Below, piece by piece: positions 1-9,929 of a stretch of DNA of 64,000 nt; within the stretch, counting starts at the first letter, position 1, and every line of letters starts with the position of its first letter. A program made the translations under genes and the position numbers. This DNA comes from Neoarius graeffei (taxonomy: Eukaryota > Chordata > Actinopteri > Siluriformes > Ariidae): positions 49,975,521 to 50,039,520 of the forward strand of contig NC_083587.1 of NCBI RefSeq assembly GCF_027579695.1, in the 5' to 3' direction. Below the pieces are notes generated by a model, which saw only the letters and a list, made by a program, of their open reading frames with translations, did no database searches and was not told the DNA's origin.

Positions 1-343
1 TGCTATGTTTAGAATTGAATGTGCTCATTTTAAAATGACTCACAGTGTATTATTATGGTATGGGGGCAGAGAGACACTGTGTCGTATGTGTTCAGGCTTT
101 GCATGGGTGTTCTGTACAGAACCGAGCACACACAGCTTGGGCTGTTATTTTCTAACAAACACTGAGCTACGGACTGTCTGGTGTTAAAAAATAAAATTAT
201 AGAAAAATGAACCATGTTATTGATGGCTGTTCATAACTAACATTACATCATCTAACAGTAATTGCACATTGTTGATATTTTTGATGATAAATTGGTCAAA
301 AAACAAGTTGAGAAACTGTAGTAACTGTCAATTTCAAGATTTA

Positions 344-1646
344 CAGTACTGTGCAAAAGTCTTCGGCACCCTTTTTTTTCCCATAAAACTTTGTTATAGA
401 TTTCTATTTTATGACTTCTACATTATCGAGTCAGTACAAAAACATGAATTTTCCAACACAGAATTAAATGCTACAGAAAAAAAAATTTGTATCAGAGCAG
501 CATATTACATCAGAGAGCACTTTTCGGATTAAAAAAGAAAACATAATGAAGGCTGGTGGGTTTTGGTGCAAAATGAAGACGCGAGTGTGACAGTCAAAGT
601 GTCCAGAAGAACTGTGGCTGGTTCTGTAAGATGCTTAGTAAAACCTACAGCTCATTTCCGCATAAAACTGCACTCACTGTACCTGAGGCTACCATTTGTT
701 TTAAAGCAAAGGGTCGTCTCACACCAAATATTGACTTTGTTTCATTTATTATGGCTTACTGATTACTGTTTATAGTAATCTGTGGTTGGTAGAAGAGAGC
801 AACTGGACTTGCTTGAAAAGTCTTGAAGACGTTTCGCCTCTCGTCCGAAAGGCATCCTCAGTTCTGTCTGTCTAATAGGGAGTATCAAGTATTTATCCTC
901 TCATGGATCATCATAGAATCCGAATCAGAATGCTGATGGCTGCATTGTAGGTGGCTGATCAAAGATGTCATAGACACCCACCTCTGTTCAGTGATGGTCG
1001 TTCCAGGTTGACAAAAATGAATGATCCTCTCTGGCTAAGATGTCTGCCAGTTTTCTGGAAGTCCTCTCATACTCCCGCACCAGTCGAAGGGAACTCATCC
1101 CAAAGTGCGTAGAAACCAGTCGAAGGGAACTCATCCCAAAGTGCGTAGAAACAGATATGTTTCTACGCACTTTGGGATGAGTTCCCTTCGACTGGTGCGG
1201 GAGTATGAGAGGACTTCCAGAAAACTGGCAGACATCTTAGCCAGAGAGGATCATTCATTTTTGTCAACCTGGAACGACCATCACTGAACAGAGGTGGGTG
1301 TCTATGACATCTTTGATCAGCCACCTACAATGCAGCCATCAGCATTCTGATTCGGATTCTATGATGATCCATGAGAGGATAAATACTTGATACTCCCTAT
1401 TAGACAGACAGAACTGAGGATGCCTTTCGGACGAGAGGCGAAACGTCTTCAAGACTTTTCAAGCAAGTCCAGTTGCTCTCTTCTACCAACCACAGATTAC
1501 TATGTACCTGGATGACTGAGTATCTTCACAGATATACTGTTTATAGTATTTTTATTTATGTTGAAACATTTCATTTCATTATTGTTTAAGCCTTTTTTGG
1601 TTGACAGCATTTCTTCACACGTGCCTAAGACTTTTGCACACTACTG
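344..1646. mobile_element. Non-autonomous Tc1-type element (MITE), split by a retroelement
   Basis: Terminal inverted repeats CAGTACTGTGCAAAAGTCTT at the left and the reverse of AAGACTTTTGCACACTACTG at the right, flanked by TA at 342-343 and 1647-1648, the Tc1/mariner target. No transposase is present. A 771-bp fold-back retroelement with its TSD is inserted at 764-1548. A reversed fragment of the same family lies at about 51190-51344. Confidence 0.8.
764..1548. mobile_element. Palindromic fold-back retroelement fragment with 14-bp TSD (Penelope-like?)
   Basis: Two nearly identical arms face each other around a centre near 1150 (778-1145 and 1155-1510). The unit is flanked by a perfect 14-bp duplication, TACTGTTTATAGTA, at 764-777 and 1535-1548. 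Both arms contain a short reading frame (FGMSSLRLVREYERTSRKLA) on opposite strands. A 34-bp stretch (CAGTCGAAGGGAACTCATCC and following) is tandemly doubled near the centre of the left arm. Inverted partial copies with variable-length TSDs are typical of Penelope-like elements, but the family call rests on layout and a weak peptide resemblance. Confidence 0.6.
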
Positions 1647-1882
1647 TATATGATATGCTCACATAAACCAGAATTAAATTTCATGACCGTGACTTGGTGT
1701 CTGATGTCTTCATTAAGTTGTATGCATGATATTTTTTTTTTAAAAAAGGAAAATAACAGTATAGAGTGGATCTGATTATATTTTCAAAGCTGCCAGATAA
1801 TGTGTGGAAGTCATTTTGAAAAATTAAACCTCAGTTATGATTGTGATTTAATGTGATAATTCCAACTCGCGCAGCAATACGG

Positions 1883-2552
1883 CATTTAACAGTTATTCCA
1901 TGAAATCGAGTCGTACATGAGCTGATAGCCATGTACGATGAGATTGAGTAGAATAACTGTTTTATTCCATCCACATTCAGTGGATTTTGAGAAACCAAGA
2001 ATTTTTATTTTTTGCAAATTTGATAAATAAAAACTTTGCACAAAACATCCAACGAAATCATTTCTGCTTAGAATGTAAAGAAACCGGTGAAATGACAGGA
2101 GCAATTTGTGAAAAATGCTCTAATAATAATTCTCAAAAAAGATGTGTTCTTACCATCAAATACTTTCTTTCCATATTCTGTTGCTTTTTTGTATTTTTGG
2201 GGGGTTTGTTTTCGAGTAGAGTTTTTATTTCATCCTTGGTTGGTTCAGCAGCACGGCCCACCATTTTCACCTTCGTCTTTCAGGTTTTTTGGCAGTTGGC
2301 AAACCAACTTAAAGGTGCATTACTGCCACCGACTGGGCTGGAGTGTGGAACAGGAGATACTGGGGGGGGGGAATATATTCTTTTAGCAATTTCTGTTTCT
2401 TTTAAATACTTGATAACAAACTGATATATCTGACTTGATGTGCTCTGCCATTTTGTTTTTCTCTACTCACGGTATATGAGCCGATATCCTAGTAGTAGAG
2501 TAGCCAATCAGAGCGTGTGATTACTCATATCCAGTGAATGTGGATAAAATAA
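1883..2552 (-). repeat. Mini-exon repeat family, copy A
   Basis: Begins with TTAACAGTTATTCCATGAAA and a small hairpin (GAGTCGTACATGAGCTGATAGCCATGTACGATG). An outward-facing TTCTATCCACATTCA / TGAATGTGGATA inverted pair follows. The mini-exon read from the minus strand is degraded here. This copy shares with copy D an extra internal block (ACTGGGCTGGAGTGTGGAAC) absent from B, C and E. Confidence 0.65.
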
Positions 2553-2587
2553 ATTGCAATATACTAGACTCTTATTAGATTTATATA

Positions 2588-4192
2588 CAACCCTGATTCC
2601 AAAAAAGTTGGGATGGAGTACAAATTGTAAATAAAAACGGAATGCAATGATGTGGAAGTTTCAAAATTCCATATTTTATTCAGAATAGAACATAGATGAC
2701 ATATCAAATGTTTAACCTGAGAAAATGTATCATTTAAAGAGAAAAATTAGGTGATTTTAAATTTCATGACAACAACACATCTCAAAAAAGTTGGGACAAG
2801 GTCATGTTTACCACTGTGAGACATCCCCTTTTCTCTTTACAACAGTCTGTAAACGTCTGGGGACTGAGGAGACAAGTTGCTCAAGTTTAGGGATAGGAAT
2901 GTTAACCCATTCTTGTCTAATGTAGGATTCTAGTTGCTCGACTGTCTTAGGTCTTTTTTGTCGTATCTTCTGTTTTATGATGCGCCAAATGTTTTCTATG
3001 GGTGAAAGATCTGGACTGCAGGCTGGCCAGTTCAGTACCCGGACCCTTCTTCTACGCAGCCATGATGCTGTAATTGATGCAGTGTGTGGTTTGGTATTGT
3101 CATGTTGGAAAATGCAAGGTCTTCCCTGAAAGAGACGCCGTCTGGATGGGAGCATATGTTGCTCTAGAACCTGGATATACCTTTCAGCATTGATGGTGTC
3201 TTTCCAGATGTGTAAGCTGCCCATGCCACACGCACTAATGCAACCCCATACCATCAGAGATGCAGGCTTCTGAACTGAGCACTGATAACAACTTGGGTCG
3301 TCCTTCTCCTCTTTAGTCCGAATGACACGGTGTCCCTGATTTCCACAAAGAACTTCAAATTTTGATTCGTCTGACCACAGAACAGTTTTCCACTTTGCCA
3401 CAGTCCATTTTAAATGAGCCTTGGCCCAGAGAAGACGTCTGCGCTTCTGGATCATGTTTAGATACGACTTCTTCTTTGAACTATAGAGTTTTAGCTGGCA
3501 ATGGCGGATGGCACGGTGAATTGTGTTCACAGATAATGTTCTCTGGAAATATTCCTGAGCCCATTTTGTGATTTCCAATACAGAAGCATGCCTGTATGTG
3601 ATGCAGTGCCATCTAAGGGCCCGAAGATCACAGGCACCCTGTATGGTTTTCCGACCTTGACCCTTACGCACAGAGATTCTTCCAGATTCTCTGAATCTTT
3701 TGATGATATTATGCACTGTAGATGATGATATGTTCAAACTCTTTGCAATTTTACACTGTCGAACTCCTTTCTGATATTGCTCCACTATTTGTCGGCGCAG
3801 AATTAGGGGGATTGGTGATCCTCTTCCCATCTTTACTTCTGAGAGCCGCTGCCACTCCAAGATGCTCTTTTTATACCCAGTCATGTTAATGACCTATTGC
3901 CAATTGACCTAATGAGTTGCAATTTGGTCCTCCAGCTGTTCCTTTTTTGTACCTTTAACTTTTCCAGCCTCTTATTGCCCCTGTCCCAACTTTTTTGAGA
4001 TGTGTTACTGTCATGAAATTTCAAATGAGCCAATATTTGGCATGAAATTTCAAAATGTCTCACTTTCGACATTTGATATGTAGTCTATGTTCTATTGTGA
4101 ATACAATATCAGATTTTGAGATTTGTAAATTATTGCATTCCGTTTTTATTTACAATTTGTACTTTGTCCCAACTTTTTTGGAATCAGGGTTG
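2588..4192 (-). mobile_element. Intact Tc1-like transposon, 1.6 kb
   Basis: Terminal repeats CAACCCTGATTCCAAAAAAG and the reverse at 4173-4192, flanked by TA at 2586-2587 and 4193-4194. Inner direct repeats (ACATCTCAAAAAAGTTGGGA) occur near both ends, as in IR/DR-type Tc1 elements. It carries a full-length transposase ORF on the minus strand and looks structurally complete. Confidence 0.9.
2808..3884 (-). CDS. Tc1-like transposase, 358 residues, open throughout
   Basis: Cut-and-paste transposase that binds the terminal repeats and moves the element into TA sites. Residues about 20-95 form the paired-type helix-turn-helix DNA-binding region ([33 protein letters not shown]). A KGQGRKT motif precedes the catalytic domain. 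The DDE residues are visible: D in [12 protein letters not shown] in [10 protein letters not shown], and E in [11 protein letters not shown], with DD34E-type spacing. Length fits the family (about 340-360). A four-base overlap (ATGA) joins the start to the end of a 63-codon upstream frame at 3881-4072. A close second copy lies at 47.4-49.8 kb. The ORF has no stop or frameshift; activity is untested. Confidence 0.9.
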   Translation of the reverse strand: MTGYKKSILEWQRLSEVKMGRGSPIPLILRRQIVEQYQKGVRQCKIAKSLNISSSTVHNIIKRFRESGRISVRKGQGRKTIQGACDLRALRWHCITYRHASVLEITKWAQEYFQRTLSVNTIHRAIRHCQLKLYSSKKKSYLNMIQKRRRLLWAKAHLKWTVAKWKTVLWSDESKFEVLCGNQGHRVIRTKEEKDDPSCYQCSVQKPASLMVWGCISACGMGSLHIWKDTINAERYIQVLEQHMLPSRRRLFQGRPCIFQHDNTKPHTASITASWLRRRRVRVLNWPACSPDLSPIENIWRIIKQKIRQKRPKTVEQLESYIRQEWVNIPIPKLEQLVSSVPRRLQTVVKRKGDVSQW

Positions 4193-4328
4193 TAAATATT
4201 TGCCATCTTCTTTTGACATACAGTAGTAGTATATTATTTATTTTTTATTCAATTGTTTCTTGTGCTTTTTAGATTACAACCTATTATTACACTTGACAGA
4301 AAAGCAAAAAAGAAACTATCTGCTCTAA

Positions 4329-5582
4329 TGCCGCTTTTCCACTACAAACGCGGCTGAGCCGTGCCGTGCCGAGTCGAGCTGAGTCGAGCTGAGCGGGGCT
4401 GTTGGAGTTGCATTTCGACTACAACCGCGCTGAACCGTGCTGGCTGGAAGTGGGTGGACACATTGGGTGGAGTTAGCGAAAGTGGGTGGACGTCATGTGA
4501 TGCCGTTAAGCAGCGCAAACAGTGACATCAGTGACAGTGGCGGAACAAGTCAGAGCCGGGCCGGGGGCGGGGCAAATGACCGGGCACTTTATTAAAGCTT
4601 ATCATAACATCATTTTAGGCTACAAAATGTCCGCAACTGCGGTGTTTACCAATTTCAACACTACCGGGTGCAACTATGTTATTTAGTACATCAAGTCCTT
4701 CAAACGAACATGTAACTCAGAAACAAAAAACATTAGGATACTGTACATGGCTCATAATAAAACATCAATAGCCTATACTGCGCACATTATTTGAAGGGCA
4801 TACGAATGAGCGCTCAGAGGTTGCAACGCTGACAGGAAGAGTCAGAAATAAAAGGAGGGCGGTGCAAACCTCACTGAATGCACTGTGTTTACCAATTTCA
4901 ACACTCCGGGGTGCAACTATGTTAGTTTGTACATTAAGTCCTTCAAACGAACATGTAACTCAGAAACAAAAAAAACATTAGGCGACATACTGTACATGGC
5001 TCATAATAAAACATCAATAGCCTACTGCGCGCATTATTTGAAGGGCATACGACGAGCCTTGCGCTCCGCGAACTCGTGCACGATGCTCTGTATGTCACTG
5101 ATTCAGTGAGCTTTTAAGCGGTACACGACCCGAATAGTAAACAATAAACATGGAGGACATGGAGTCGTTAGTGTTGCTGGTCTCGGTGCTGTGGCTTGTT
5201 GTCACCGACAACGCGGACAGATACTGGCAAGAGCGTATAGATGAGGCGAGGCGCATAAGGCTTCAGAAATTCTCGTAATTCATAATTATTCTTCTTCCGG
5301 GTTTGCGGTGTTTACAGATCCCAGCGCGCTCGCGGGGCGTGTGTGGGCATGTGAGGACACTCCTCCTCACCAATCAGTGCAGAGGGGAGTGTCTGCTCAC
5401 GCCCCCAACCTCAGTCGGCACGGTTTGGCTCGCTTCAGCCCCACTCCAAAACGGTGCGAGTTTTAGGGGCTAAGCAGGGCTGAAACGAGCTGAGTCGTGC
5501 TGGTTTTTGGTAGTCGAAACGCGAGCCGTGTCGAGCTGAAGTGAGCTGAAGCGAGCTGAAAAAGGGTAGTGGAAAAGGGCCA
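4329..5582. mobile_element. PIF/Harbinger-like non-autonomous element
   Basis: Terminal inverted repeats TGCCGCTTTTCCACTAC and the reverse of GTAGTGGAAAAGGGCCA, flanked by TAA at 4326-4328 and 5583-5585, a 3-bp TSD as in Harbinger elements. Subterminal GAGTCGAGCTGAG-type repeats are present. A block of about 165 bp is repeated in direct order (4642-4805 and 4881-5053). A 42-codon frame lies at 5150-5278. No DDE transposase remains. Confidence 0.7.
5150..5278 (+). CDS. Small ORF inside the Harbinger-like element (42 codons)
   Basis: Open frame beginning MEDMESLVLLVSVLWLVV and continuing RYWQERIDEARRIRLQKF before TAA. A charged C-terminal helix after a hydrophobic start is reminiscent of the beginning of Harbinger transposases, so it may be the remnant of a first exon. 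I cannot name it with certainty, and it is probably not functional. Confidence 0.3.
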   Translation: MEDMESLVLLVSVLWLVVTDNADRYWQERIDEARRIRLQKFS

Positions 5583-6129
5583 TAACAGTCAGCATTTTCT
5601 ATCCCTTGAATTATTTCAGACTTAAAGGCAAGTGTTTGTGGTTAAATGTAGTGGTCTATGCACTGTGAAACCTGAGACAGGCAGTACTCTGTCTCAGACA
5701 GTCTCAGACAGTTCTACTCAAGAAAAGTTTCACAATCTCCAAGGTGTGAAGATGATTTGAATAATGTGCATGGTGGACCAAGAAATTCAGCTCAAGTAGG
5801 TGTGTAACCGAACTCTGAATACCCATAAATTTCCCTGTGGAAATACTGATGTAACTTTTGGATATCAATCACCAATAGCACTTAGTTTTGTATGTTCCTT
5901 TACATTTTCATAAATCTGAAACATATTTCTTATGGAAAATAAAGTCGCATAATTGAGTGTGTATTATATTAACCTATCCTTTATGGATTTCTTGAACTAT
6001 AGGAGGTTAAATACCAATACAAATTACTGTATTTGATGGATATCAAGTAAAAAGGGTCAAAATGTTTGACACTTTCCACTACAAGCTCCATTAATTTGCC
6101 TTATAATTAACTTCAGGCTATAATTTCCT

Positions 6130-6865
6130 TACTGAATGCCTCACTATTCTTATCCCCTGCCCAAACAAAATTTGGTGGGGGATATAGAAACGGGTTCCGT
6201 CTGGTCAGCTGTCCGTCCGGTCACGTTTTCATTTCCGGGCCATATCTTTAAAACTACTGAAGATATCTTCATGAAACTTTGTATACATATCAAACAACAT
6301 GTGAACTGGTGCCTTTTGCCATTTAGGATTTTGGAAAAAAAAAAAAGTATTTTTCAAATTTTTACATAAAAAATAGATTTTGACTTAGTTTCTAAAAGCA
6401 ATGTTCATTTTCGGAGCGTATATCCAAAACTATTCATGATACAGATTTGAAACTTGGTATGCATGTTAACAAGGTGATGTAGATGATGTGCCTTTTCATA
6501 CTAAGAAATTTGAGAAATTTAAATTTTTTAATTTCAGACGTGGTCTCTCAGGTTAGTCTTAGGGGTAGGTTTTGTTTCCGGAGCAGAACTTGAAAACTAT
6601 GAGTGCTTTGGTCTTGAAAGTTGGTATATGTGTTGATTAAGTAATGTATATGTGCCTTTTGATACTAAAAAATGTGAGAGATTTAAATTTTTAGCTCACC
6701 TGGACCAAAGGTCTGGTGGGTTTATGCCATGGGCTGCTGAGGTCAGTGTAAAGAGGTAGGGTTGGTTTCCTGCAGCAGAACTTGAAAAATGTGACAAATA
6801 ATATCTTGAAACTTGGTATATAGTTGGTATATAGGGCGGGGGGATATAGAGGACTCCGTCTTCTT
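6130..6865. repeat. Interspersed repeat with GGGGGATATAG ends
   Basis: The motif GGGGGATATAG plus a TCCGTCT tail appears near 6176-6205 and again near 6838-6866. Between them, sub-repeats recur in which each unit has 'ACTTGAAAACTATGAG', 'GAAACTTGGTAT' and 'GTGCCTTTT(G/C)ATACTAA' (about 6410-6660). This looks like a degenerate tandem-structured interspersed repeat; I cannot classify it. Confidence 0.45.
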
Positions 6866-6869
6866 GTTG

Positions 6870-8330
6870 TTGCTATTATTATAATGATTATTATATTGTC
6901 TTTTAAGAAGTTCAGCTTCTTAACTCTTTAGCCATGCTGACCTAGACCTTTATTACAATTTCACAGGCCAGAAAGCTCATGGAGATAGCTGTAATTAATC
7001 TTTATGACATGGCCTGCAAGATGGAGGCTCATTGTGTTTGCATTATTCAAGAGCAAGATAAAACTGGGCTGCTGATTAACAATACTTGCTAGCAGATTTG
7101 TGCAGACCTGAAATATGACATAATCATGCCCAGTGATGCGAACCCCAACCAGAAACCTCTTCGTCAGCAGAAAAACAACAAATATTATAAGAACCTTGCA
7201 TAACAGAGGCACAAAGTAGTTCATTGCCTTAAGCAGCGCTTTATTGTAGTAATATTGACATTACTGCTGAAAAAAATGTCAACACAGTGCTATTAATTTT
7301 TACTTACCTTTATAAAGGATCTCTTTGAGTGTCATATGGATCATTGCATGGACACAGTACAGAGTTTTATTTGCAGGTGAATAAAGGAATAGCTGATTTA
7401 TGCACAGTATATTGTACTCATTTCTGTTTGGTTCTCAAAGAAGGTAAAGAGATACTGCTATTTTGGCGATGAGTCATAGATTAAAGTAGGTTATGTTATC
7501 TCTGTCCTCTCTAAGCTTCCCAGACTCTCATTCTTTCTTTTTGTTCCTGCAAGAAAAAAAAAAAGACGCATACGCTCAGCTAAGCCTCGCACATTATGCT
7601 TGCTTGCAACTTCATCTCAATTAACTAGCAATATAAACGATATCAAAATACAAACTCCCTCGCCGATGCTTTGGGATTTTTGGAGTAACGTGCATGTTAA
7701 CAGATGGAAGTGGTTTTAGAGATGGATGGAATATGACGAGAATCCAAACAAACCAGCCAGTTTTAACACCTTGCCTTGTTGTGTCTCTAATATAAAGCGA
7801 TTCCATGGACAAAAATCCCCACCTTTCAGAATCTACATATAATGATCAGCATAGATGCTAATTTATAGCTAGCTAATGTCTAACTTATCCAACTTGCCTA
7901 TAAGGAATACAACATAAAACTAGGAAAATAATCCAAGAAAATATAGTGTGATGTTATTGATTGGCCCTAAAGTTGGTTATTTTTCCAATAATGTTGGTTA
8001 TAAAGTAGGTTATTTTCCAATAACGGGACATCCTGAAGCGTTTTCTTCATTTTATAGTTGTTTAATGTTCTGCAAAAGAAGTTAGCTTAACTCCTGTTAT
8101 TATGAATATTAACAGTCATTCCCTCATCAGCTTCTCTTTTTTCTGCCTTTTGAAGTCAATAAGACAAAAATCCAGTCTTATGTCTTCATGCAAATTTAAA
8201 AAAAAAAAGCATAATGCTTTCGATCCTGAAGGTTGTTGGAAAATCTGAACTTGCAGCTTTACTGCTGGCTGTTACAAAGGGCTGGCATTGGAGACTCCTT
8301 CCAAAAATGAAAAAAATATTTCCCCAAATG
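6870..8330. other. No gene seen
   Basis: AT-rich sequence. Short ORFs lack recognisable domains or codon bias. The end (about 8288-8307, GGAGACTCCTTCC) resembles sequence at 47219-47233 and 30288-30300, suggesting scattered pieces of an unclassified repeat. Confidence 0.4.
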
Positions 8331-8340
8331 AAAATGTCAC

Positions 8341-8864
8341 CATATTTAACAGTTATTCCTTGAAATCGAGTCATACATGAGCTGATAGCCGACGAGGCGC
8401 GTTGGCTATAAGCCATGTACAACTCAATTTCATGGAATAAGTGTTTTTATTCTATCCACATTCACTGCATTTTGAGAAATGGAGCATTTATTTTTTTACA
8501 AATTTGATAAATAAAAATTTTATACAAAATGTCCAACCAAATCATTTCCGCTTAGAGTGTAAACAAACCGGTAAAATGACAGTAGCAATTTCTGAAAAAC
8601 GCTATAATAATAATTCTTGAAAAATAAAAAGATATGTTCTTACCATCAAGTACTTTTATTCCATATTTTGTTGCTTTTTTTTTTCCTTTTTTTTGGGTTT
8701 TGTTTTCGAGTAGAGTTTTTATTTCGTCCTCAGTTGGTTCAGCAATACGTTCCGCCATTTTGTTTTTCTCTACTCACTTCTCTACTATGAGCTGATATCC
8801 TCGCAGTAGAGTAGCCAGTCAGAGCACGTGACTGCTCATATCCAGTGAATGTGGATAGAATAAT
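8341..8864 (-). repeat. Mini-exon repeat family, copy B
   Basis: Full-length copy with the left hairpin and the inverted TTCTATCCACATTCACTG / CAGTGAATGTGGATAGAA pair. It holds an intact mini-exon on the minus strand, 8758 down to 8644 (38 codons plus one base). This begins MAERIAEPTEDEIKTLLENK, continues into a lysine-rich KKATKYGIKVLD, and meets a GTAAGA splice-donor-like site. Confidence 0.7.
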
Positions 8865-9139
8865 AACAATTATACATAAAACAATCAGTTTATGTGGAGC
8901 TGACTGAGCACATTAATATAAACTTGTGATTTGCATTGGAGACAAACTACTGTCCAAGATGTAGTTATAGAAACATCTTACCAATCAGAATCGAGAATGC
9001 TACTATAGCCAAGCAAAATGCTGACACCAAAGCACTTATTGCTTTGTTGATATACAGCTTATTTACAGGACCTGGATTTATTGATTCTATTTTTATTGTT
9101 TGATTGTTTTATCTCCTTCTGCTTGGCCAGTTATTTAAC

Positions 9140-9320
9140 TGATGATTGTGATGGTGATGATGGTGGTGACGGTGGTGATGATGGTGTTGATGATGTCTTG
9201 ATAATGATGATGGTGGTGGTGATGGTGATGATGCTGTTGTTCATGGTGACGATGGTGGTGATAATGATGATATATTATAATTATGATGATTACATATTAT
9301 GATTATTATTATCACCAGTT
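9140..9320. repeat. GAT/GGT-type simple repeat
   Basis: Imperfect GATGATGGTGGTGAT microsatellite tract. It gives rise to an aspartate/methionine/valine-rich open frame at 9081-9302 that is not a gene. A GAGA/GACA run follows at about 9447-9480. Confidence 0.8.
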
Positions 9321-9445
9321 ATTTTAACCACTGACTGAAGTAAATGTTTGCAGCGTTGTGTGAAATGCTTGATCTGTGTGCTTCAGGTGCAGATATCTGG
9401 GCTGTGTTTGACTCAGCAAATTACAGTCAGTGCATGGCTACAGAT

Positions 9446-9479
<34 letters not shown>

Positions 9480-9692
9480 GCATGAGGTGTGCACAGTAGT
9501 CCACAGATGACCAACTGTGCTGCATTGCAGAGAGACTGGAGATCTGTACAGATTCACTTTGAAGCTTAGGTTTCACACAAAGCAGTTTCAACATTAATGT
9601 TACCCTGAAAGTCCACCAGTGCCAGCATCAGATCATCATTATGTGCATTTTTATATGTGGTTCTACTAATTTCAACTTCACTTTGTTCCCTC

Positions 9693-9897
9693 TGCCAACT
9701 TTATTGGAGAAGGTTATGTTTTCACCTCCGTTTGTTTGTCTGTTCCCAATGTAACTCAAAAAGTAGTGAATGGATGTTGATGAAATTTGGTGTACAGCTT
9801 TAGTATTATCCTCGGTTAAAGTGATTTGATTTTGATGTTGATAATATGTGGCTTGGCAGACGTATGCACCCTATCGAGTGCCCTTCTAGTTTATATA
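9693..9897. repeat. Interspersed repeat, single unit (family of 16075-16690)
   Basis: Contains AATGTAACTCAAAAAGTAGTGA, ATTTTGATG-like segments and the end GTGGCTTGGCAGACGTATGC. These match the tandem block at 16075-16690, which ends GTGGCTTGGCAGAGGTATGC. Single-unit form of the same family. Confidence 0.55.
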
Positions 9898-9929
9898 GTG
9901 CAGTGGGACCCATGCACTAGAGGAACGTC

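Noticed and set aside
1413..1445. Hammerhead ribozyme-like core (CTGAGGA ... GAAAC) in the fold-back retroelement
   Set aside because: Stem II (GCC/GGC) forms only with an extra base, and I could not pair stems I and III. Penelope-like elements can carry hammerheads, so a covariance-model search would decide.
9081..9302. 73-residue acidic/methionine-rich ORF
   Set aside because: Produced by a GAT/GGT microsatellite.
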